A stretch of 64,000 bases of DNA from the NCBI RefSeq assembly GCF_900116375.1, contig NZ_UETB01000007.1, positions 114,846-178,845 of the forward strand, written 5' to 3'. Made by a program: the position numbers and the translations under genes. Source of the stretch: Georgenia satyanarayanai. Its GTDB lineage: Bacteria > Actinomycetota > Actinomycetes > Actinomycetales > Actinomycetaceae. Positions 58,900-64,000 of this stretch are shown here, piece by piece; the first letter of the stretch is position 1, and every line of letters starts with the position of its first letter. The notes under the pieces were generated by a model that was not told the DNA's origin, did no database searches, and worked only from the letters and a program-made list of their open reading frames with translations.

Positions 58900-60003
58900 C
58901 TACTTGGACCCACGGGCAGCGATCCGCTGCTGGAGCAGGACGGCGAGGACGATGATCGTGCCCTGCGCCACGGCCTGCACCGACGTGGAGAGGTTGTTGA
59001 GGATGAAGACGTTGCGGAGCGTCGCGAAGATGAGCACGCCGAAGACGGTGCCCACGATCGTTCCGCGACCACCGATGAGCAGGGTGCCACCGACGACCAC
59101 AGCAGCGATGGCATCGAGCTCGTAGAGGTAGCCGTGGGTGGAGGTTCCGGCTCCGGTGCGAGCGAGCATCGTGATCGCCGCGATACCGGCCGCGAGCCCG
59201 GCGAGCGCGAAGAGGTACATCGTGTGTCGCTGGACCTTGATGCCCGCGAGCCGCGCGGCCTCCGGGTTGCCTCCGACGGCGACGGTGCGACGGCCGAAGG
59301 TCGTCCGGTTGAGGAGCACCCAGCCGAGCGCGGCGATGACGATGAACATCCACACCGTGACCGGCAGGCCGAGGAAGTCGCCACCGAAGAAGTCCATGAA
59401 CCCGTCGACGGTGCTCCGGCGCTCCCCCTCCAGCGAGCTGGCCGGGATGAGCAGCGTTCGCCGGTCGGAGATGATCTCGGCGAGACCTCGTGCGGCCACG
59501 AGCATGGCGAGCGTCGCGATGAAGGGCACGACCCGTCCGTACGCGACGATGATCCCGTTGACGAGGCCCGCAGCCGTACCGACGACGAGGGCGGCGAGCG
59601 CCATGACGATCCAGTGGATGTCGCCGGCCATCGTCTGGGTGGCGAGCGTCGTCGCCCAGACGGTGGCGAGGCCGAGGACGGAACCGACCGACAGGTCGAT
59701 CCCACCGCCGGTGATGACGAAGGTCATCCCGACGCTGAGGATCCCGATCGTCGCGGCCAGCGCGAGGATCGTCGTGATGTTGCTGGTGCTGAGGAACCGC
59801 TCGCCGGCCGTGACCACACCGACCACGCAGAGCAGGGCCAGGGCGATGACGAGCCCGAGGTTGCGGGCCACGCCCGAGCCGCCGCCGAGCCGTAGCCCCG
59901 CCGACTTCTTGCTGGAACCGGGCGTCTGCTCGCGGTTCGTGGGCGGCAGGACCGGGGAACCTGCCCCGGTCGCGGAGGTGCCTGCCGCGGTGTTCTCACT
60001 CAT
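58900..60003 (-). CDS. Sugar ABC transporter permease (RbsC-like)
   Basis: The product is 367 aa with about ten TM helices. Family hallmarks are VGMTFVITGGGIDLSVGSVLGLATVWATTL and GLVNGIIVAYGRVVPFIATLAMLVAARGLAEIISD, then VGGNPEAARLAGIKVQRHTMYLFALAGLAAGIAAITMLARTG and the conserved LDAIAAVVVGGTLLIGGRGTIVGTVFGVLIFATLRNVF. This is the single permease, probably a homodimer, of an RbsABC-type importer. The ATG at 60003 overlaps the stop of the ATPase gene (ATGA). The N-terminal about 45 residues are polar and not conserved. Confidence 0.94.
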   Translation of the reverse strand: MSENTAAGTSATGAGSPVLPPTNREQTPGSSKKSAGLRLGGGSGVARNLGLVIALALLCVVGVVTAGERFLSTSNITTILALAATIGILSVGMTFVITGGGIDLSVGSVLGLATVWATTLATQTMAGDIHWIVMALAALVVGTAAGLVNGIIVAYGRVVPFIATLAMLVAARGLAEIISDRRTLLIPASSLEGERRSTVDGFMDFFGGDFLGLPVTVWMFIVIAALGWVLLNRTTFGRRTVAVGGNPEAARLAGIKVQRHTMYLFALAGLAAGIAAITMLARTGAGTSTHGYLYELDAIAAVVVGGTLLIGGRGTIVGTVFGVLIFATLRNVFILNNLSTSVQAVAQGTIIVLAVLLQQRIAARGSK

Positions 60004-61520
60004 GCGTGAGTTCCTTCCATGACGAGGTCGAGCACGCCGTGCTCGTCGATCTGGTCAGCGGGGCCCTGGTGGACCACGCGGCCGTCGGCGACCACGAGGA
60101 CGTCGTCGGCCAGGCCGAGGACCTCCTCGATCTCGCTCGAGACCATGAGCACCGCCGCCCCCCGGGCGGCGAGGCTGCGGATGAGGCTGTAGATCTCCGA
60201 GCGCGCACCGACGTCGACGCCGCGGGTCGGCTCGTCGAGCAGCAGGATGTCGCAGCCGTGGACGAGCCACCGCGCGAGCATGGCCTTCTGCTGGTTGCCT
60301 CCGGAGAGGGTGCGGATGTGCCGCGCGCCGTCGGCCGGTGCGACCTGCAGCGAGCGGATCTGCTCGTCCGCCGCGCGCCGCTCGGCCCGCTCGTTGAGGA
60401 AGGCCGAGCGGGCGAAACGGCCGAACGTCGACAGCGTGATGTTGCGGTAGACGGGCTCGTCGAGAAGGAGGCCCTGGCTCTTGCGCTCCTCGGGCGCGAG
60501 GCCGATGCCGGCGGCCACGGCGGCGGGGACCGAGCCGCGGGCGACCTTCTTGCCCTTGACGCGCACCGTCCCGCCGGTGGCCTTGCGTGCCCCGTAGACC
60601 GTCTCGAGGATCTCCGACCGTCCGGCACCGACGAGCCCCGCGAGGCCGACGATCTCGCCGGCCCGGACCGTGAAGCTCACCTTGTCGAAGACCCCGGCCA
60701 GGGAGAGGTCCTCGACCTCGAGCAGGGGCTCGCCCCGCTCGTGGGACCCGCGCCCGCCGCCGAAGTCGCCCTCGACGGTGCGCCCGGTCATGAGCCTGAT
60801 GAGGTCCGGGGTGGGCGTGTCCGCTACAGCAAGGTTCTCGGCGACCGTGCGCCCGTCCTTGAGGACGGTGATGCGGTCACCGATCTGCCGGATCTCCTCG
60901 AGGCGGTGGGAGATGTAGATGATCGCGACACCGTCGGCCTGCAGCGCCCGCACGACGCGGTAGAGGTTCTCCACCTCCTCCGGGTCGAGGACGGCGGAGG
61001 GCTCGTCCATGACGATGACCCGCGCGTTGTGCGACAGCGCCCGGGCCATGGAGACGATCTGCTTGCCGGCGGCCGAGAGCTTGCCCACCTCACGGCCGGG
61101 CGAGATCTCGCCGTGGCCCAGGCGCTCGAGCAGCTCGCGGGTGCGGGCGTGTGCCTCCGCCTTGCGGAGCACGCCCCCGCGCGAGAGCTCGTGCCCGAGG
61201 TAGATGTTCTCCGCCACGGTGAGACCGTCGACGACGTCGAGCTCCTGGTACATCGTGGCGATGCCGAGCGCGATGGCCGCGGTCGGCGAGTCGATCGTGA
61301 CGACCTCGCCGTTCCACCGGATCTCTCCGGAGTTCGGCTGGTGCGCGCCGGCGAGGACCTTGATGAGGGTTGACTTGCCCGCGCCGTTCTGACCGAGGAG
61401 GCAGTGCACCTCGCCGGCGCGGACCTCGAGGTCCACGCCGTCGAGAGCTTTCGCGCCCGGGAAGTGCTTGATGACGTCGGTGATCTGAAGGAGGGGGGTG
61501 TTGGGGTCTGCTGTGACCAT
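60000..61520 (-). CDS. Sugar ABC transporter ATP-binding protein, two ATPase domains (RbsA-like)
   Basis: The product is 506 aa. Domain 1 has Walker A GQNGAGKST, signature LSAAGKQ and Walker B VIVMDEPSAVLD. Domain 2 has a degenerate Walker A (GLVGAGRSE), signature LSGGNQQK and Walker B ILLLDEPTRGVD, the usual asymmetry of RbsA/XylG/MglA. I chose ATG 61520 because a TTGACG-N18-TACAGT promoter (61556-61527) ends six bases before it, which predicts a leaderless transcript; an ATG at 61541 would lie inside the promoter. It is the first gene of the operon ATPase, permease, binding protein, dehydrogenase, isomerase. Confidence 0.92.
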   Translation of the reverse strand: MVTADPNTPLLQITDVIKHFPGAKALDGVDLEVRAGEVHCLLGQNGAGKSTLIKVLAGAHQPNSGEIRWNGEVVTIDSPTAAIALGIATMYQELDVVDGLTVAENIYLGHELSRGGVLRKAEAHARTRELLERLGHGEISPGREVGKLSAAGKQIVSMARALSHNARVIVMDEPSAVLDPEEVENLYRVVRALQADGVAIIYISHRLEEIRQIGDRITVLKDGRTVAENLAVADTPTPDLIRLMTGRTVEGDFGGGRGSHERGEPLLEVEDLSLAGVFDKVSFTVRAGEIVGLAGLVGAGRSEILETVYGARKATGGTVRVKGKKVARGSVPAAVAAGIGLAPEERKSQGLLLDEPVYRNITLSTFGRFARSAFLNERAERRAADEQIRSLQVAPADGARHIRTLSGGNQQKAMLARWLVHGCDILLLDEPTRGVDVGARSEIYSLIRSLAARGAAVLMVSSEIEEVLGLADDVLVVADGRVVHQGPADQIDEHGVLDLVMEGTHA

Positions 61521-61526
61521 GGCGAC

Positions 61527-61556
61527 ACTGTATGGGGGCATTCTGATGTCCGTCAA
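61527..61556 (-). promoter_or_regulatory. Promoter of the sugar ABC operon (leaderless)
   Basis: TTGACG (61556-61551), an 18-base spacer and TACAGT (61532-61527) give a near-consensus housekeeping promoter. The expected start point falls on or next to ATG 61520. Confidence 0.7.
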
Positions 61557-61562
61557 TCAAAA
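61541..61562. promoter_or_regulatory. Candidate operator overlapping the ABC operon -35 box
   Basis: TTCTGAT (61541-61547) and ATCAAAA (61556-61562) are inverted with one mismatch around an 8-base centre. The site covers the -35 box of the ABC operon promoter and is a good candidate for binding by the divergent ROK regulator. Confidence 0.45.
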
Positions 61563-61592
61563 GTCGGGCAGAGGGAAGATAGTTACGTGAGC

Positions 61593-61621
61593 GTGACCTG
61601 TCGAAGCATCGGTGGTTTACT
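61593..61621 (+). promoter_or_regulatory. Predicted promoter of the ROK regulator (leaderless)
   Basis: GTGACC (61593-61598), 17 bases, TTTACT (61616-61621), then six bases to ATG 61628. The spacing again predicts a transcript starting at the start codon. The -35 box is weaker than that of the divergent operon. Confidence 0.45.
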
Positions 61622-61627
61622 CGGTGC

Positions 61628-62842
61628 ATGGTCATACTTCCGACAGGCCTCGAGGAGCGAGGTGACGTCCGCCGAGAGACCGACCCCAGGTCGGCCGGCA
61701 CGCTGTTTCAGCTGATCCGGGACGGGCGGCCCAGGACCCGAGCGGACCTCGCGGCCGTCACCGGATTCGCGCGCCCAACGGTGGCCGCGCGCATCGACGA
61801 GCTGCTCGGCTCCGGCCTCATCGTTCCCGCGGGCGAGGCGTCCTCGACGGGCGGTCGTCCCCCCGCCACCTTCGCCTTCAATCCTGGGGCACGCATCATC
61901 CTGGCCGCCGATCTCGGCGTGAGCCACGGCCGTCTCGCCATCACCGACCTCGCCTCGACGGTCCTGAGCGAGCGGTCGCTGGAGATCGCCATCGCCGACG
62001 GGCCCGAGGTGGTCCTGGACGCGGTGACGACGGCGCTGTGCGACATGGTCGAGGAGCTCGGTCGACCGGTGTCCGACGTCGCCGGCGTGGGCATCGGCCT
62101 TCCCGGTCCCGTCGAGCACCGCCTCGGTCGCGCCATCAGCCCGCCGATCATGCCCGGCTGGGACGGTTTCGACGTGCCGGGCCACGTGGCGCGCACGCTG
62201 CCGACGCCGGTGCTCGTCGACAACGACGTCAACATCATGGCGCTCGGTGAGCACGCCGCGCGGTGGCAGGACGTCAAGGACCTCGTGTTCATCAAGATCG
62301 CCACCGGCATCGGCGCGGGGATCATCTCCGACGGCGAGCTGCGGCGCGGCGCCCTGGGCGCTGCCGGGGACCTGGGCCACATCGCCGTGCCTCGCGGGCG
62401 CCAGATCCCCTGCCGCTGCGGCAACGTGGGGTGCCTGGAGGCGCTGGCGAGCGGCCTTGCCGTCGTGGAGTCGCTGCGCGCGCAGGGTGTGGACATCCAG
62501 CGCACCGCGCAGATCGTCGACCTCGTCCGCTCGGGCAACATCACCGCCAGCCAGACGGTGCGCCAGGCGGGCCGGGACATCGGCGACGTCGTCGCCGGCT
62601 GCGTCAACCTCCTCAACCCCTCGGTCATCGTCATCGGCGGGATCGTCTCGGAGGTGGGCGAGCACCTGCTCGCCGGCATCCGCGAGGTCGTGTACAGCCG
62701 GTCGCTGCCGCTGGCCACCCAGCACCTGCGCATCGTCGCCTCGCAGACCGAGGGGCGCGCCGGCGTCCTGGGAGCCTCGCAGATGGTGTCGCAGCAGGTG
62801 CTCTCGGCACCGGCGATCGACCAGCTCCTCGTCAAGTCCTGA
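61628..62842 (+). CDS. ROK family transcriptional regulator
   Basis: The product is 404 aa. The N-terminal winged helix is SAGTLFQLIRDGRPRTRADLAAVTGFARPTVAARIDELLGSGLIVPAGE. The ROK sugar-kinase-like domain follows: ILAADLGVSHGRLAITDL, GVGIGLPGPVE, VLVDNDVNIMALGEH, LVFIKIATGIGAGIISDGELRRGALGAAGDLGHI and the zinc-binding CRCGNVGCLE. These proteins usually repress a sugar operon until the sugar or its phosphate binds. It is divergent from the ABC operon with about 107 bases between starts, and those bases hold both promoters and a candidate operator. Its end is four bases from the convergent DUF1080 gene. Confidence 0.94.
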   Translation: MVILPTGLEERGDVRRETDPRSAGTLFQLIRDGRPRTRADLAAVTGFARPTVAARIDELLGSGLIVPAGEASSTGGRPPATFAFNPGARIILAADLGVSHGRLAITDLASTVLSERSLEIAIADGPEVVLDAVTTALCDMVEELGRPVSDVAGVGIGLPGPVEHRLGRAISPPIMPGWDGFDVPGHVARTLPTPVLVDNDVNIMALGEHAARWQDVKDLVFIKIATGIGAGIISDGELRRGALGAAGDLGHIAVPRGRQIPCRCGNVGCLEALASGLAVVESLRAQGVDIQRTAQIVDLVRSGNITASQTVRQAGRDIGDVVAGCVNLLNPSVIVIGGIVSEVGEHLLAGIREVVYSRSLPLATQHLRIVASQTEGRAGVLGASQMVSQQVLSAPAIDQLLVKS

Positions 62843-62846
62843 GACC

Positions 62847-63506
62847 TCAGCGGTCCACGAGCTCGGCGACGTAGATGTCGCGGAAGTACACATCATCGTC
62901 CTCACCGTGGTTCTGGAGGCCGACGTGACCGGACAGGTCACCGTCGGAGCGGTCTGAGTCAAAGCTGTTGACGAGCGTGCCGTTGAGGAGAACCGTGTCG
63001 GTCCGTCCCTCGGCGGTGATCTCGTAGGTGTTCCACTCCCCCGGTGGTTCGAGCGACTGAGCGACAGCCGCTCGGTCAGCGCCCTGGTGGAGGTAGATCG
63101 CACCGGTGGTGCGGTCGGGCGCGTCGGTCGCGTCGATCTGGATCTCGTACCCCTCGTTCACTGCCACCCAGGGGTCGTCGCCCGGCTCGGGGAAGCCGAT
63201 GAAGACCCCGGAGTTGTCGTCCCCGGCCACCTTCCAGTCGAGGGTGAGCCGGTAGTTCTCGAACGTGTCGGGGAACCACAGCAGACCCATCCCGCCGACG
63301 GTGCGGAGGGAGCAGTCCTCCTGCAGCTCGAAGCTGCCGGGTCCTGCCATGCGCCACCGGTCCAGGCTCTCCTGCGTGCCGTCGAAGAGGGCACGGTCGC
63401 CCTCCTGGGACAGCGGGCACGGCTGGTCGATCGGGTCCGGGGAGGTGCAGCCCACCACGAGCGCGAGGGCGCCGACGACGGCGGCCGTGCACGTGCAAGT
63501 AGACAT
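62847..63506 (-). CDS. DUF1080 (3-keto-disaccharide hydrolase-like) lipoprotein
   Basis: The product is 219 aa. Lipoprotein signal with lipobox LVVGC around residue 20. The mature part is a concanavalin-like beta sandwich of the DUF1080 type: ALFDGTQESLDRWRMAGPGSFELQEDCSLRTVGGMGLLWFPDTFENYRLTLDWKVAGDDNSGVFIGFPEPG, YEIQIDATDAPDRTTGAIYLH, GEWNTYEITAEGRTDTVLLNG, GHVGLQNHGEDDDVYFRDIYVAEL. Family members hydrolyse or bind 3-keto-glycosides. It is probably exposed outside the membrane. ATG 63506 was preferred over GTG 63518 because GGGGAGG lies at a usable distance only from the former. It sits beside the ROK/ABC/Gfo locus. Confidence 0.9.
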   Translation of the reverse strand: MSTCTCTAAVVGALALVVGCTSPDPIDQPCPLSQEGDRALFDGTQESLDRWRMAGPGSFELQEDCSLRTVGGMGLLWFPDTFENYRLTLDWKVAGDDNSGVFIGFPEPGDDPWVAVNEGYEIQIDATDAPDRTTGAIYLHQGADRAAVAQSLEPPGEWNTYEITAEGRTDTVLLNGTLVNSFDSDRSDGDLSGHVGLQNHGEDDDVYFRDIYVAELVDR

Positions 63507-63537
63507 TGCGGTCCGCACCTCCCCGTCCGGTACCGGC

Positions 63538-63566
63538 GGCTGGGCCTCCGAGGAGGAGGCCCAGCC
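63538..63566 (-). terminator. Rho-independent-like hairpin after the repeat protein at 63578
   Basis: Perfect 12-bp arms (63538-63549 and 63555-63566, GGCTGGGCCTCC) with a 5-base loop start 12 bases after the stop codon at 63578 on the minus strand. Confidence 0.8.
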
Positions 63567-63577
63567 ACCGGGAACGG

Positions 63578-64000
63578 TCAGCTCGCCTTGGCGATCGAGC
63601 CGATCGACTTGCCGCCGGCAGAGGCGGGCGCCTCACCGACGGGGCGGCGGACACCGAGGGTGTCGGTGCCATCACCGTTCCAGTCACCGACGTAGACCTC
63701 GTCGCCCAGGCGGCCGAAGGTCAGCACCGTGTCCGCGTCCCCGCCACGCAGGGAGTTGTTCACGTAGTACGTGCGACCCCGCTGGACGGCCAGGGTGTCG
63801 CTCCCGTTGCCGTCCCAGTCACCGGTCAGGGTGACGTCACCGGCCCGGCCGTAGGTGAACACCGTGTCCGCGTCCCCACCACGCAGGGAGTTCTTCACGT
63901 GGTACGTCGCGGCCCGGCGCACCGCGAAGGTGTCCGTCCCGTTGCCGTCCCAGTCACCCACGAGCACCATGTCGGCCTCCCGGCCGTAGTGGAACACCAC
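63578..64000 (-). CDS. FG-GAP/VCBS-like repeat protein (3' end; start lies beyond the window)
   Basis: The reading frame is open to the window edge; 140 residues are visible. They consist of three units of the same roughly 43-residue repeat as in the CAP protein at 54188: VLVGDWDGNGTDTFAVRRAATYHVKNSLRGGDADTVFTYGRAGD, repeated twice more, with a short Ala/Ser/Lys tail. No CAP domain follows, so this copy ends in the repeats. It is probably secreted, but the N-terminus is not in the window. A strong hairpin at 63538-63566 ends the transcript before the DUF1080 gene. Confidence 0.82.
   Translation of the reverse strand: MVFHYGREADMVLVGDWDGNGTDTFAVRRAATYHVKNSLRGGDADTVFTYGRAGDVTLTGDWDGNGSDTLAVQRGRTYYVNNSLRGGDADTVLTFGRLGDEVYVGDWNGDGTDTLGVRRPVGEAPASAGGKSIGSIAKAS

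Overview
This window is high-GC (roughly 70% or more) bacterial chromosome with strong third-position G/C bias. The organism is almost certainly an actinobacterium. A WhiB regulator sits beside DUF5719, DUF3499, a DUF1025 metallopeptidase-family protein and a Trm112-like protein, a gene neighbourhood familiar from Actinomycetia, and a TIGR03089 protein lies close by. GTG starts and ATGA/GTGA stop-start overlaps are frequent. A Micrococcales-like host is plausible, but genus cannot be read from sequence alone. No rRNA, tRNA, prophage, transposase or CRISPR array was seen. No stretch longer than 300 bp lacks a gene.

Layout. (1) 1-1130: end of a glycine betaine/proline-type ABC importer (permease tail, then substrate-binding lipoprotein). 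(2) 1375-3453: a first membrane acyltransferase fused to an SGNH domain. (3) 3467-9883: conserved actinobacterial block (Trm112-like, DUF3499, DUF1025, DUF5719, very large membrane GT2, WhiB). (4) 10015-15757: AI-2E-family permease, TIGR03089 protein, a GT2, a secreted DUF916-like membrane-anchored protein and a secreted ThuA-domain protein. (5) 15905-54146: about 38 kb of cell-surface glycan genes. It contains UDP-GlcNAc 2-epimerase and two nucleotide-sugar dehydrogenases (a route to UDP-ManNAcA), a Wzm/Wzt-type ABC exporter, a second PglK/MsbA-like exporter, about ten glycosyltransferases (several very large and multidomain), a TupA-like ATP-grasp protein, a membrane-anchored methyltransferase, a second SGNH acyltransferase, a DUF6541-like membrane protein and several small two-TM coiled-coil proteins. 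(6) 54188-64000: a sugar-uptake and catabolism locus. An RbsA/RbsC/RbsB-like ABC importer, a Gfo/Idh/MocA dehydrogenase and a xylose-isomerase-like TIM-barrel protein form one leftward operon. It is divergent from a ROK regulator and followed by a DUF1080 lipoprotein. The whole locus lies between two secreted proteins built from the same roughly 43-residue repeat, one of which carries a CAP domain.

How the genes work together. Region 5 looks like synthesis and export of an acidic, ManNAcA-containing and probably acylated and methylated wall glycopolymer. I see no initiating phosphoglycosyl transferase and no LytR-CpsA-Psr ligase, so the pathway must be completed elsewhere. Region 6 carries a family set (Gfo/Idh/MocA, sugar isomerase, DUF1080, and ThuA at 14-15.7 kb) associated with 3-keto-glycoside metabolism.

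Most interesting points: a family of three paralogous helical + GT2 + GT-B proteins whose last domain appears at different stages of erosion, the same GT-B domain being reused in a fusion with a MurG-like domain; an identical N-terminal RR[I/L]PPIARRD tag at residues 8-17 of two otherwise unrelated proteins; a two-TM/coiled-coil module found alone three times and once fused to a methyltransferase; a dispersed palindromic repeat that, with 18-bp tandem repeats, is inserted in frame inside a glycosyltransferase; a perfect 15-bp hairpin inside the start of the glycan-exporter permease gene; and divergent, apparently leaderless promoters in region 6.
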